Shown here piece after piece: positions 41,159 to 52,637 of a stretch of DNA of 64,000 bases. The position numbers were made by a program, and so were the translations under genes. How positions within the stretch are numbered: position 1 is the stretch's first letter; each line of letters starts with the position of its first letter. The stretch is from Lithodes maja (taxonomy: Eukaryota > Arthropoda > Malacostraca > Decapoda > Lithodidae), in assembly GCA_037953745.1 (NCBI GenBank), contig JBAKBP010003200.1:62001-126000 (forward strand), written 5' to 3'. The notes beneath the pieces are model-generated. The model saw only the letters and a program-made list of their open reading frames with translations. It did not search any database and was not told the origin of the DNA.

Positions 41159-42947
41159 TGTGACGCACCCAGTGCGTGGCAACGCAACCTGATTGTACTC
41201 CTTGGTACTCCACTGTACCGCCCGTGATCTGGCTACCGTCAGCAGCTATGTATATTGAGTGTGACAACTTATAACTATGTTCTTTGTATCTCTGCAAAGG
41301 TCTCGTCATGTGCTAACCAGTGGTGGGTTTTGTTTTAAGCCATGTCGAGACCTTCCATTTAATATGTAGTATCAATAGAGAAGTTGATAGATAAGACAAT
41401 GGGAGTTCAGAGAGAGAGAGTGAGTTGGGCTTCAGAGCAGGAGGGTAGAATGGCCGGGTGGGTTGCCAGACGTATGGACTGGTTGGCAGCCTTGCGCTTA
41501 TAGCTAGGCGCGATAGGGTTGGTAGTCCATTGCTGCCTGCCTACGCTGCCTGGGCTGCCCATGTTGTCGTACAGCACATTGCCTGGAGGCTCGCTGCGTG
41601 TTCCATGATCAGGTTGCCTAGAACCTTTGAGATTCTAACATCCCTTGCCCTCTCTCCCAACTTCTGACGGTTGCACTCTTTCTCTCTGACGACATTACTC
41701 TCATTTCATTCTTCTCTCTATTTAAATGCATAACCTTCCCTTGAGGTCCTAAAGGAGTTTCAGCACTCACCTCTCGTATTACTCTTAGGACAAGCATATA
41801 TTTACATGTATTAGATTTAAGGGGTTAATGTGAACAGCGATCTTCTTGATGAGGATAGTTGGTGAACGTTCTACATGTTCACGAGTTATATGCCCCGCTC
41901 ATTATCCCATTTGTGACTAGACTGGTGCCATGTGTAAGAGCCCGACCATGCCCAGGAGTTGCCTGTAGAGGGACGAGGACTTAGCCTTGATTTGCATACC
42001 GAGCCAGGAGCGAGTGTAGCACCCGAGACTACAGCTCGCTCGTAGTGCCGGTATAGTAGAGTAACGTAATTTATCTGTCCTTGTGTTCTCTGCAGTCTTT
42101 TCCTGGGTTCTCGCTTTCGGTGCTGGGACTCGTTGTTCCTGTGACTTGGCCTGCTAGCTAGAACACATGGGGATGATGAGTGGGATATATCTTTATTTTA
42201 CTATGCATTGCAGCTCTCTTTAAGTATATGTATGTAACACTTTACAATACACATTATTCACACACTAGACAACACTATTAATACTTTCATGTATCAATTA
42301 ACTGCACTGTCGTTTTGCTGCTGTGTCCGGAGTTCTGTTGCGTAGGGCGCATACGGACTCGGAGGGGAGACAGAGTGAGAGAAGCGAAGTAGCCTATGCG
42401 GTAGTAGGCTACCGGCGCAGTACTGTTGCCTGCAATCTTTTAGTTATTCCAAGTATAGATTCATTATTATAATAAGTGACTACTATTTATGTTCCTCCCA
42501 TGTGTATTATTAGGTATCTGCTGGATCATGAACATCTTGTATGCTACATGCTAGTGCATGTTAGTAGGGGACAGTTATTCTAGTGCACGCGTTTTCAAGT
42601 AGGCGTGTACATTTGTCATTTAGCATTTCACTGTCATACCTTTAGCCTGCTTCTATTCTACATTATTAGAGGCTTAATATTAACGTAGTTTCTTGAGTAT
42701 TGCATTTCTTTAGTAATAACATAACCTATAAATGTCTGAGGGAGTTTAGCCTCATAGCCTACCCCTGTTGTACACTTTCGCCGAGTTAAGGTACCTCGTT
42801 ACCGTAGACGATAACTCTGTAGGGCGTTGGTGCTTTTGTTGTCTGGAGCATATAGTATTTGGGACTGGAATCGAGCGTGTCGTTGTCACTTAAGCCATTT
42901 CTGTCCTACGATCAAGAATCCCGAATATGTATTGCCGATCCAGCCGT

Positions 42948-42951
<4 letters not shown>
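41159..42951 (+). repeat. Element C LTR3
   Basis: 1793 bp. It has a few private bases (for example CAATCTTTTAG and GCGTTTTCAAG). It ends CGTAACA at 42951 and is followed at once by the TA repeat. Confidence 0.92.
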
Positions 42952-42978
<27 letters not shown>

Positions 42979-43028
42979 CCGGGTATATATATATAGATAT
43001 AGATAGATATTTATATATATATATATTG
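42952..43028 (+). repeat. TA/GATA microsatellite, right part
   Basis: TA dinucleotides with a short GATA-type interruption. This is the continuation of the repeat split by element C. Confidence 0.85.
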
Positions 43029-43846
43029 TTGGATGCGGAATTGAATTTCCTACACGATGAAGTGGTTTTCGGTGCGTTTTGGAAGAGTCACCAAATCGGC
43101 CTAGGTCTAGCACGGGGCAATGGTGAGTTCTAGGGGTCTAGCATTTTATTGGTAAATATATGTATATGAAGGAAACTATTGTGTGTATTAATGCTTACTT
43201 TGAAAACACTGACGAGAGGTTAGTCGGGATGGATGGTATTCTCTATAGCCTAATAGCAAGCAGTCTCCAACGGGAGTAATATCCAAAGCAAAGTGCTGTG
43301 CTGCCTCATTCATACTTGGCTTTAGACTTCTTAATTTGGGTAGAGAGAGGTTCAACCATAGAACTACATTGAGGCTATCTATATTTTATGGGGGAATGGA
43401 TTGAGAATATATAATTGTTTACGATTGGCTGTCATTCATTACTTTAAATGTAAAAAATATACTGCATTTTGGTGGCTAGCGGTGGGGTATTGACAAACCA
43501 ATCAGAACAAGAACAATAACATTCCAATCATAACATAAAACGAAGGACAAACATAATGGTAACATGTTACCATTCAGATTGTGGGAGTTTTTAAGGAAAG
43601 GAGAAAATTGAAGTGTAGCTGGAACAAATTGAGTATCAGTTTGCACTACTTAAGTTGGAAAATTAAGGAAAGAACGTCGCAAACTGCAAAGCACACCTGG
43701 GGAAGGCTCCAGGTGATGTTCGCTGCAGGCTCGAGGGAGTTGTGGTATGGAGCCGAGCCAAAGACATAATGATAACAGGCTTGCCTTGTGGAAGTGAGGA
43801 AACACAGCACCAGTATCAAAGAATTACTCAGAGTAATAAAGAGTCC
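43029..43846 (+). other. Non-coding DNA with no recognisable gene
   Basis: Unique-looking, moderately AT-rich DNA between the TA repeat and the first TTAA MITE. I see no coding motif, repeat or RNA gene. Confidence 0.5.
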
Positions 43847-43850
43847 TTAA

Positions 43851-44330
43851 CCCTTAATTAGCGGCGCGCAACATAAGTCGAGTTAAATAAAGCTGGACTA
43901 TGTGGCGGCGCTCGACATATATCGTGTGGCAATTTCAGCACGTAATGTTGCTGAGAGAGAGAGACAAGTGGTGGCAGGAGAGTAGCGAGCGTATGACTGC
44001 TCCCGACCACCGCGGCGAACCTACTGACACGAATCCCACCTCCTCCCTCCCTCTCTCACTCGCTATATACGGAATTGTATGGGGAAATTGCCTAATTACA
44101 TGCTTTTTGCACTCGCGTTGCACGGTTATTGCAAGAAAACTAGCCATCATAAAAGGATCGTTATGGTGTCATTCGAAAGCTCTGTTTATGCCCTTTCAGG
44201 GATAGATACTTGTTTTACGTTCTGGGTCTTATTTAGGCATGAAAATGATCACGTAAACAGCCCTATTTTGGCTAAAAACACCCCGCTGGGCGGTACATAT
44301 AAATAAACCGCATAGGCCGCTCGTAAGGTG
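43851..44330 (+). mobile_element. TTAA-flanked MITE, family M1, copy 1 (piggyBac-like)
   Basis: 480 bp between TTAA at 43847-43850 and 44331-44334. The left end is CCCTTAATTAGCGG and the right end, on the other strand, CACCTTACGAGCGG, which are imperfect terminal inverted repeats sharing AGCGG. It aligns to 55010-55487 in reverse orientation. The TTAA target and CCYTT-type end fit piggyBac-mobilised MITEs. It has no transposase. Confidence 0.72.
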
Positions 44331-44399
44331 TTAAAACACAGGAAGAGAAGGGCGTAAACCAGACGTAAAGTGGCAAGACTACAACCACCACGAACAAAA

Positions 44400-45652
44400 C
44401 AATGACTGCTTTCTCTGAAATCTCCATCTTACGAGATTTCAATATTTACCACCGCCAACGGCTCTCCTCTCATTTCACAGACCAACCTGGTGAACAAACC
44501 TACACTTTTCTATCCTAAATGCAGTTAGTTCAGCACCCTACCCGTATCCCAAAATGCACTGAGGATCGGCCCAACGTTCTTGGCCTATTTCTAACCTCTA
44601 ATCCTTCCGCTCAAACTGTAAATCTTCTCTGTCCGTTGGGCTCCTCCAATCACAACCTTCTCTCTGTTACCTGTCCTATCTCTCTGACCCCCCCAACCGG
44701 CGGCACTTGTGCCTTGTGGCCGACTGGGAAGCTCTTCAGCAGTACTTCTCTGATTTCCCTTGGAATGACTATTACTTCCGTGGCTGGGGACGCGCAGAGA
44801 GTGCTGATCGCATTACCAAGGGATTCCTCTTTGGCATGGAGGCATGCATTCCATTTTCTGTCTCTCTGATTAATGCATTTATTTTTGGTTTACTCATGTT
44901 AGTTCTACTGCTTTTCACAACAAGGAGGAAACATTCAAACGGTACCGTCGCCTTCAAACTCAAGAATCTGGTGCTTTTTATGTTACTGCACGGAATTAAA
45001 CAAAATCTGTTCTTCGACTAGCCAAAAACTCTTTCACCAATAATATACAGTATATAATAAATGTTCTGAACTTTCCAACTCCAGCTTTCTGGCATCTAGC
45101 CAAAAACCTCTCCAACAATAATTATACTTCCTTGTCTTTCCCTCCTCTTTTTCACTCTGACGGTACCACCGTCATGTCTTCCTCTGACAAAGATAAACTC
45201 GTCGCTCAAACTTTCGCCAAAAACTACACCTTGGATTATTCCGGTGCTTTTCCCTCCCTCTTCAACCCTCTCGCACTTACTTATGCTTATTATCATAATC
45301 TCTTCAGAGTATGTACTTTCTGCTTTCTCTGGGCTTAATACTAAGAAGGCATATGGACTCGATGGTGTTCCCCCTGTTGTACTCAAAAACTGATCTTCCT
45401 TGCTGACTCCCTGCCTAGGCAAATTCTTTCGTCTCTGCCTTTCCTCTAACGTCTTTTATTCTTGCTGGAAGTTTGGTCTCATTCAACCTGTCCCAAAGAA
45501 GGGTGACTACTCTCAACCCTCCAACTATCGTCCAATTGCTCTCATTTCTTGCATCTCTATTGTTTTTTAATCTATCCATAATTCAAATTTGTTTAAGCAT
45601 TTATCTTCCCATAATCTACTTTCTTGGTCATCCTCATTTCAAGACTTCAGTG
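44400..45652 (+). pseudogene. Jockey-like LINE, endonuclease to RT N-terminus, decayed
   Basis: Fragments read in order across frames. First an APE endonuclease strip (RDFNIYH near 44435, then QLVQHPTRI and LFLTSNP near 44522-44610, PLGSSNHNLLSV near 44634). Then the linker to RT (FPPLFHSDG near 45138) and RT motifs (KAYGLDGVPPVVLKN near 45346; IQPVPKKGDYSQPSNYRPIAL near 45484-45545). Stops and frameshifts are frequent. The copy is interrupted at 45652 by element E (duplication AGTG) and continues at 54850. This layout matches Jockey-superfamily LINEs. Confidence 0.78.
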
Positions 45653-47357
45653 TGTGACGCCTCCCGGCGTTGGCAGAATGGTTGCGTGGGGCATTGCAGC
45701 TCGCTAGCGCTCGCCAGGATGGGGGGATGGGCTACAGTTGTCCTAGAATGATCTGCTTTATGTCATTAGTGTCGTGTTGCCACAGACAGTCTAGAAATGA
45801 TCTTTGTTTTGGTCTGTGACCGCGCCTTATATTTTATATTCGCTATAATATAAATGTTGCTTGTGTGGGAGGCGAGCGAGAGAGGGTGAGAGGGTACACC
45901 CGGCAGCGAGGTGAGCTATCACGCGGCTCGCTTGGGCGCCGACGGCGCTGGCGGCCGGGTGGTCAACTAGTCCCTTCCCGTCGCGGCCTCATGTTTTTTA
46001 CCAGCTCAGAGCTGGCCTGACACGCGTACCACCTACATCCTTTGCAATTCTGTCCCCCATACTCGCCACTTTGCATACTATTTCTCTCTCTCGACTTCTC
46101 CTTTCTCATTCTCTAATCTTTATTAAACTCAACATCCCTTCTGGTTTCAGCATAGACGTTCACCGTCGACCAGTCGTATTATACGCGAAGCTCTCAGATA
46201 TTTCCCTGTATTAGGTTAAGGAGGTATTATGCTTTATTGAGGTTGGAGAGACGGACTTTTCCGTGTGTGTCCTCTCTCGGGAAGGTTGTAGACCGGTATA
46301 TGTCTCCCTGGCAAGGTGTTGAGTGATTCTGCTTGGTTATTTAAAGCTAGACTAGGGGTAAGGTTACTGTGTCGTTGTCTCCGATGTGTACAGTGTTAGC
46401 TAAGCCCTGCACGACATCGACAGGTACTGTGGGAGCCTAAGTTGTCTTCGGGTGGGTTTACTTTGCGAGCACAGCGCTGTGGTGTGAGAGGGCCATAGCC
46501 TATCCCTCACAACATAGTGCTGCCTTTTGTGTTGACTTCTGAGGGATCGCCAGGATAGAACTAGGTACTAGAGACCTAGATTTATCAAGAGAGCATCCCC
46601 GTCATATAACGTAATCTTCATTATACCACCTTCGGACAACGTTAGGCTACGAGCCGCATGCTCGCCCATTGTTGCCCTGCCTTGATACCCCAGCTAGACT
46701 TTATTAACTGAGCAGACACTGGTTAGAGATAAGCCCCCATTATTATATGTATGCAACATTATTATTCACTGCACTTTTGAGCCGAGGTTGTTGTTGAGTT
46801 GCACAACCCTAGTAGGCTGTTGCGTTGTGTCCCGAAGTATTTCTTTAGTTGTCGAGCATTACTACCTTTGCGCAGTCTTTATTATTCGCCTGCCTATTAT
46901 TACTATATGTCCTAGCATTTATTGTGACCCGTATTCTGCATTATAATTGTTCAAGATTCTTTACGAACATATTCCCAGCATCAGACTTATTTCAGAAGTT
47001 TCCAGTTGATGTTGCAGGACTAGCATTGCACTTTCTTTAATACAGGAGTGCCAGTTATTTGAGTATCTACCGTAACGTTAATTAATCACGTTAACTATCT
47101 TTTCTTTGTGTAACATAATCGAGTAATCTTTTACTGTTTGAGAATGGGCTGTTTCATTGAGCGTCAGCCTAGTGTGTGTGCACCAGTTACCGAGTCATAG
47201 GATGCCTCGTTGTCCAGGCACGACTCAGGGCGGTAATGGTGTTTTGTTTTCCAGTGTTTAAGGCAGGGGTTGGATCTAGTGTTACCGTTGTTGCATTTTC
47301 CCATTATCTAGTCCAATGTTGAAGAGCCCTGTGTCTTTGAGAACCTGGATCGTAACA
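45653..47357 (+). repeat. Element E 5' LTR
   Basis: TGTGACGCCTCCCGGCG to CGTAACA, 1705 bp. It has the terminal ACGCC / GGCGT hairpin and the same AT-rich promoter candidate as A. Confidence 0.93.
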
Positions 47358-47359
47358 AA

Positions 47360-47376
47360 TGGCGACCTAGCTCAGG
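47360..47376 (+). promoter_or_regulatory. Element E primer binding site
   Basis: TGGCGACCTAGCTCAGG, identical to A, two bases after the LTR. Confidence 0.7.
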
Positions 47377-47575
47377 ATCTTGTGAACTAAGAGATAATTG
47401 CAGGATTGTTGTGGTCATTTGTTTTATTGAGGAATATAGTGGGCACGTAAATTTTTTTTGGCAAAGTAGTATAGCACTTGAGAGTCTTCAGACATTTTTG
47501 GCAAGTGAATAGTGCTACATAAGAGTTTGGGGTACTTCTTTTCTGAATATTGTGGTGAGAATTTTTTTGAGCATC

Positions 47576-50209
47576 ATGTCTTATACCGGGTCAGAGGAGA
47601 ATGGAGACACAGTACGTAACGTCGAAACTGAGGAACAGCAGCATGATGAAAGGGTTAATCGGGTGAACTGTGAGGAGGATGCTAGGATATTTTTGCAATG
47701 GCCTGTTACTGCCGAGCGGTTGGAGGGTATGGATCGGTACGGTCTTCAATGCCTGGCCACAGCTATCGGTCATGCGGTTACTAGCAGCATGACCAAGGAT
47801 AACTTGATAACGTGTGTACTGGGCAGGGTGACTGGTGAGCGAGAGGGGTTGAGTGCTCAGAGCCCTTCGGCCATGCTTCCCCTACACTCGACTCCCAGCC
47901 ATCCCAGTAGTTTGCCGACCCCGGGTACGCTTCCGCAGTTGGGTGGTGACTGGCAGGGTGGGTTGCCCCTGGGGGGACCACCGGTAATTTCAAACATTGT
48001 AGCACCTTCACCTCCTCAAGGGTTATCTCCAGAATTATTGTTTAAGCTCGAATTAGCTAAGCTTCAGCATCAGCAGCAATTAGAATTAGCCAAGATAGAA
48101 GAGAGAAAAACTATCAGTCAAGCAAAAATCCAAGCTGAGTCGACTAGGTACTGTGCCGACATGGATGTAGAGAAGTCGCGAGTAGAGACAACGGGACAGC
48201 GACTTGGGGCTGGTAACCGTGTTCATGAGCAGTCTCTCTCGCACTTATTGAAACTGGTTCCAGTGTTTGATGAGAGTGGTGTAACAGAATTTTTCACACG
48301 CTTTGAGAAGAAGTGCCAGGAACACCAGTGGCCAGAGAATAAATGGGCAGCACTTGTATCCTCTAGATTAATAGGCAAGGGTCTTAAAGCCTACGATGCG
48401 TTGCCTATAGAGTCTTGTATTATCTATGAGGAACTCAAGGAGGCTGTCCTGAGAGCATACGAACTACAACCAGAGACGTACAGGTTGAAGTTCCGGGGTG
48501 TTACCAAGGGTCGGGAGAGCACCTTTTTGGAGCATGCCCGGGAGCTGTCCGATGCTTTTGGGAATTGGCTGAGGTCGGAGAAAGCTACTACGTTTGATGA
48601 CATTAAACAGTTGGTGCTTTTAGAGCAGTTTTTCAAATGCACGGGCGGCGACCTGACGTTAAACCTTAAAGAAAAGCAACCAAAAACTCTACAGGAGGCA
48701 GCTGAGATGGCTGACCTCCGGCTATCACTAATTCGTGGGTACGGGTCTGCCCAGCGTAGTGAGGCAGGTAACAAGGGGCGTGACGCCCCACCCCCCCGAG
48801 TTAGTGATATACCTTATGCAAACAAGTACAAGAGCCATGATACCAAGACTGACCACAAGACTAGCACCGTCCCATTTAAGAAGGAGCCGGGCCCTTCCCA
48901 GTACCAAGGGAAGCCCAAAGGGGAGTTGGAGTGTTATCATTGTCATAAAAAGGGGCACTTTGCAAGAGTCTGTCCTAGCAAACCACCTACAGCAGCTGTG
49001 TCTTTGGCCTGCAACATTGGTGTGTCTCCGAAGTCATCTGAGTTTGCCCGGGGCAGTTCGTCAGAGGCTGAGGCACAGCCAATGCAGAAGCACCTGGGAG
49101 GCTCGAACCCTGCTCAGGATGTTTTTTGCGACCATAGAGGGCGGGGTTGCGTGATGTGGGCGGGGCGCAAGCATGGAGTAGAGGTCTTGCGTGATACAGG
49201 TGCTTCCCAGACTCTGATGAAAAACTTGACTGGCTACCCTATAAACGCGGCTCGGGTGGTGGTGGTGCAGGGTATTAATGCAACTCGGTCATACCCGCTG
49301 GTGCGGTTGGAGTTGGAGGTGGATGGTGTGGCACGTGAATTGGATGTCGGGATTGTGGAGAAGCTACCAGTGGAGGGCGTCGACCTTCTTCTCGGCAACG
49401 ACTTTGCAATGCCCGCTTCTGAGGTTCTACCCTTAGTCGTTGCCGAGAGGCCGGCCGACGTGAGTAGGGAAGACCAAGAGTGGGTCGAGCGGTGCCAGAC
49501 ACAACCCATGGCGTGTGTTGTCACCCGAGCTCGGGCAGCTAAAGTGTCACAGCCTAGTCCTCCGTCTTCAGACCAGCGGAGGAACGATCAACAGGAGGAA
49601 GCTAAAGCTGGAGTTGGTTTTAAGAGTTTTGACTCGGCGGCTCTCCTGGGTGATTCAATATTAGCACCATTACTTAATTCTGGAGTAGCCCCTGGGCCTG
49701 TCATCGAGAGTGACGAGGCTGGGCATGACGAGTCTCCACGACAGCAACGTTATGTACATCGAGAGAGACAGAGGGAGCAGCCCAGTATCGGGGAAGGTCA
49801 TGCATTGCTCCGGGAGCAGTTAGATCGCTTGGCACCCTCAGATATACGTCGGTTGCAACTAGAGGACCCTGAGCTCCAAACGTGTGCTAATGGAGCTGTA
49901 GAGCTCGACGAGGACGGCGATGCACAGCCAGGAGATTTTTTTTATTTAGAAGGCATCCTCTATAGGCGTTTTCAAGACCCTAAACGTAGTTGGCAAGAGG
50001 GGTCCGGAGTAGTGGACCAGTTGGTGGTGCCACGGGAGTGCAGGGATAGCCTGCTGAGGTTGTTGCATGACATACCACTGGCAGGATATCTAGGGGTGAG
50101 AAAAACGGTGGCGGCTTTAGAATTTTTTTTTTTGGTGGCCGGGGTTGAAGGGGCAGGTGGTAACCTGGATAGCAAGGTGTTATACGTGCCAGAGGGTTGG
50201 AAAACCTAA
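47576..50209 (+). CDS. Element E gag-protease and start of integrase (frameshifted)
   Basis: Start ATG 47576, with the same context as A at 2191. Order: a short coiled coil (about 18 residues shorter than in A), the FFTRFEKKC capsid block, the SCAN-like region, the CCHC knuckle (453-466), and protease with an intact DTG (540-542) and LLLGND. The frame enters the integrase finger (LLHDIPLAGYLGV, where A has AGHLGV, so a zinc-binding His is replaced by Tyr). It is then lost in a run of 11 T (50123-50133) that replaces the A-element sequence encoding KLFWWPG. About 25 out-of-frame residues follow to the stop. Confidence 0.9.
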   Translation: MSYTGSEENGDTVRNVETEEQQHDERVNRVNCEEDARIFLQWPVTAERLEGMDRYGLQCLATAIGHAVTSSMTKDNLITCVLGRVTGEREGLSAQSPSAMLPLHSTPSHPSSLPTPGTLPQLGGDWQGGLPLGGPPVISNIVAPSPPQGLSPELLFKLELAKLQHQQQLELAKIEERKTISQAKIQAESTRYCADMDVEKSRVETTGQRLGAGNRVHEQSLSHLLKLVPVFDESGVTEFFTRFEKKCQEHQWPENKWAALVSSRLIGKGLKAYDALPIESCIIYEELKEAVLRAYELQPETYRLKFRGVTKGRESTFLEHARELSDAFGNWLRSEKATTFDDIKQLVLLEQFFKCTGGDLTLNLKEKQPKTLQEAAEMADLRLSLIRGYGSAQRSEAGNKGRDAPPPRVSDIPYANKYKSHDTKTDHKTSTVPFKKEPGPSQYQGKPKGELECYHCHKKGHFARVCPSKPPTAAVSLACNIGVSPKSSEFARGSSSEAEAQPMQKHLGGSNPAQDVFCDHRGRGCVMWAGRKHGVEVLRDTGASQTLMKNLTGYPINAARVVVVQGINATRSYPLVRLELEVDGVARELDVGIVEKLPVEGVDLLLGNDFAMPASEVLPLVVAERPADVSREDQEWVERCQTQPMACVVTRARAAKVSQPSPPSSDQRRNDQQEEAKAGVGFKSFDSAALLGDSILAPLLNSGVAPGPVIESDEAGHDESPRQQRYVHRERQREQPSIGEGHALLREQLDRLAPSDIRRLQLEDPELQTCANGAVELDEDGDAQPGDFFYLEGILYRRFQDPKRSWQEGSGVVDQLVVPRECRDSLLRLLHDIPLAGYLGVRKTVAALEFFFLVAGVEGAGGNLDSKVLYVPEGWKT
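49388..49450 (+). other. Conserved 16-bp inverted repeat in protease coding sequence (E)
   Basis: Arms 49388-49403 and 49435-49450, identical to A, B and C. Confidence 0.7.
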
Positions 50210-50789
50210 CCAAACAATTCCGAGAGCCCCGTTGCACCCCATTCCTGTCAGTGGACCGCCCTTCAGTAAAGTCATCATTGATATGGTCGGACCCCTAACC
50301 CCTACTAGTGCCGGTAATAAATTTCTATTAACTATCATGGATGTGGCCACTCGTTATCCTGATGCACATCCAATGAGAAATGGCACGGCGAAAACTGTTG
50401 TCCGGAACCTGCTCTTGTATTGCTCGCGGTATGGTTACCCGCAAGAGGTGCAATCGGACCAAGGTTCTAATTTTACCTCTAATCTGTTCAAACAAACTAT
50501 GATTCAGCATGGCATCAGCACTGTCGTCTCTTCTGCGTATCACCCGGAGAGTCAAGGGGTGTTGGAGAGGTGGCACGCCACGCTGAAAAGCATGCTTCGA
50601 TGTTATTGCGCAGAGAACGGAAAGGATTGGGACCTTGGTCTGCCGTATGCTTTGTTCGCGGCAAGAGAAGTACCTGGAGAGAGTTTCGGTTTCAGTCCGA
50701 ATGAGCTTGTTTTCGGGCATCAGGTGAGGGGCCCTCTCCACATGGTGAAGGAGATTTGGAGGGTACCGCTAAGCCATGTTCTATGTTGA
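50145..50789 (+). pseudogene. Element E integrase core
   Basis: The frame downstream of the T run. It holds the finger's CYTC (A has CHTC), the first catalytic Asp (IIDMVGPL, codon 50280), SDQGSNFTS and YHPESQGVLERW with the catalytic Glu. It ends out of frame after KEIW because one G is missing near 50758. The core residues themselves are intact. Confidence 0.88.
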
Positions 50790-51246
50790 GATACGTCCTC
50801 GAGAGCAGAGAGAGAATGCTTAGAAGTCTGGAGCTGGCCGGGCGTAATTTGGTGAGTTCGCAGGCCCGTATGAAGGACAGGTACGATACTAAGGCGAAAC
50901 TCCGGGAATTTCAGGTAGGTCAAGAGGTGTTGGTCCTGTTGCCTTTGGCAGGTCATCCCCTGGCTGCCAAGTACGCTGGGCCTTATCGGGTGGTGTCAAA
51001 GATCTCCGATCTAGATTACCTCGTTGCCACTCCAGACCGGAAGAAGCGTAACCAACTATGCCACATTAATTTGTTGAAGGAGTATGTGAGGCGCCCACCT
51101 GAGTCACTAGCTGTCCCTGTGTTGACCTGCTGCGGTCATGGTGGAGAAGGAGAGGGGGGCAGCAATGATCAGGTGGATGATAACTGGGATTGTCATGTCT
51201 CGGCTGATCAGTGGGCGGGGAATTCGAGCCAATGTGCGCATGATGC
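50756..51246 (+). pseudogene. Element E integrase C-terminal domain and IN-RT linker
   Basis: Contains FQVGQEVLVLLPLAGHPLAAKY, GPY and the linker with DCHVSADQWAGN (51188-51223). A 2-nt loss near 51246 relative to A shifts the frame again. Confidence 0.85.
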
Positions 51247-52637
51247 TGGCGCACCTGCCGGAGGAACAGCAGGTGGCAGTGCAGCGCCTGTTCGATTCAT
51301 ACCCCACTGTATTTGCCGAGCACCCAGGCCTCACTACTCAAGCGGTGCATGACGTCGATGTAGGAGAGCACCCCCCCTTCAAGTCGATACCTTATCGGGT
51401 GCCACCCATTAAACTCCCAGCGCTCAGGGATGAGCTGGAGTATATGCTGGCGAGAGGCTTGATCGAGAAGGGGGCAGTACGGTGGACTTCTGTCACTCTG
51501 CAGCCCAAACCTGATGGAAAAGTTCGGTTCTGCATTGACTTTAGGCGGTTGAACGGGTTGACCCCCACCAATGCATATCCTCTTCCCCAGGTGGATGACA
51601 GTGTGGATAAGATCGGGAAAGCAAGGTACTTGACCAAGGTAGACCTCGTCAAAGGCTACTGGCAAGTACCACTGTCTGAGCGGGCTAAAGAGGTGTGCGG
51701 GTTTGTGGTGGATGGCAGTACTTACCGTTGCAACGTGATGCCATATGGTCTGAAAAATGCACCGGCCACTTTCCAGAGCTTAATGAACAACATCGTAGCA
51801 GACATCCCAAACTGTACTGTCTACCTTGATGACGTGATCATTTATGACAACGATTTCCAAAGTCACTGTGAGCACATAGAAGCCTTATTTAGTCAACTTA
51901 GTAAAGCAGGCTTGGTGGTTAATCTGGGCAAGTGTGACTTTGTGCAAGCCACGGTGCAGTATCTGGGGTTTGTGGTTGGGTTAGGGCAGGTGAGCCCGCC
52001 CCAACAGAAGATACAGGCTATCGACTTGTTCCCCAGGCCGACCTCCAAGCGGCAGATCATGAGATTTTTGGGCATGATTGGGTATTACCGCCGCTTTATA
52101 AGAGGCTATTCTACTGTGTTAGCTCCTTTGACAGATCTACTAGCCAAAGATAAAAAGTTCCGCTGGGCACCTGAGTGTGAGCAGGCGTTTCGAGTAGTTA
52201 AACACCTTTTATGCACTCACCCTATCCTCAGGGCCCCGGACTTTGAACGACCATTTCAGTTGGCGACTGATGCCAGCGGAGTAGGGGCTGGTGCCGTACT
52301 TTTGCAGACAGACGAGGAAGGTCTTGAGCATCCAGTCAGTTTCTTTTCAAAGAAATTGAATTCAGCACAGAAAAACTATTCGGTTGTTGAAAAGGAACTG
52401 TTGGCAATCGTGTTAGCGCTCAGACACTTTGAGGTCTATGTTCCTGCCTATGGGCCAGTCGTGGTAGTGTATACCGACCACCACCCGCTTAAATTCCTCA
52501 ATCAATTCCACAACCGGAATATGAGGCTGACCAGATGGTCGCTCATGTTGCAAGAGTACAACTTAGACATTCGCCATATTGCCGGTTGTGAGAATGTGAT
52601 TGCGGACTGTTTGTCGCGGGTGGAGGATCCGGGGTAG
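51246..52637 (+). CDS. Element E reverse transcriptase and RNase H
   Basis: Open from the last shift to the natural stop. RT: VRFCIDFRRLN, LVKGYWQVPL, MPYGLKNAPATFQ, YLDD (51822-51833), FVVGLGQVSP, MIGYYRRFI. RNase H: LATDASGVGAGAVLLQ, EKELLAIVLA, YTDHHPLKFLNQ, ENVIADCLSR. One Pro codon before VTLQPK is missing compared with C and with the A piece ending at 6175. RNase H is the last domain; the 500 bp before the 3' LTR are non-coding, so no integrase or env follows RT. Confidence 0.92.
   Translation: MAHLPEEQQVAVQRLFDSYPTVFAEHPGLTTQAVHDVDVGEHPPFKSIPYRVPPIKLPALRDELEYMLARGLIEKGAVRWTSVTLQPKPDGKVRFCIDFRRLNGLTPTNAYPLPQVDDSVDKIGKARYLTKVDLVKGYWQVPLSERAKEVCGFVVDGSTYRCNVMPYGLKNAPATFQSLMNNIVADIPNCTVYLDDVIIYDNDFQSHCEHIEALFSQLSKAGLVVNLGKCDFVQATVQYLGFVVGLGQVSPPQQKIQAIDLFPRPTSKRQIMRFLGMIGYYRRFIRGYSTVLAPLTDLLAKDKKFRWAPECEQAFRVVKHLLCTHPILRAPDFERPFQLATDASGVGAGAVLLQTDEEGLEHPVSFFSKKLNSAQKNYSVVEKELLAIVLALRHFEVYVPAYGPVVVVYTDHHPLKFLNQFHNRNMRLTRWSLMLQEYNLDIRHIAGCENVIADCLSRVEDPG

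Larger units (their letters stand above)
26065..42951 (+). mobile_element. Element C: tandem dimer of a Gmr1-like retrotransposon (three LTRs, two internal regions)
   Basis: The order is LTR1 (26065-27857), internal 1 (27858-33608), LTR2 (33609-35401), internal 2 (35402-41158), LTR3 (41159-42951). All LTRs are 1793 bp and differ at only a few sites each. ATAT flanks the outside (26061-26064, 42952-42955), inside a TA repeat, so the duplication cannot be read with certainty. The two internals are about 99% identical with different lesions. LTR2 serves as 3' LTR of the left unit and 5' LTR of the right. The likely origin is unequal recombination between LTRs of sister copies, or insertion of a dimeric cDNA. 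An assembly duplication is not excluded. Confidence 0.88.

Noticed and set aside
44707..45021. 104-aa frame as a host membrane protein
   Set aside because: It lies within the decayed Jockey-like LINE between endonuclease and RT, with LINE motifs in the alternate frames.
50123..50133. Programmed frameshift at the T run in element E integrase
   Set aside because: A has no such run and reads through in frame; the run replaces conserved KLFWWPG codons, so it is a lesion.
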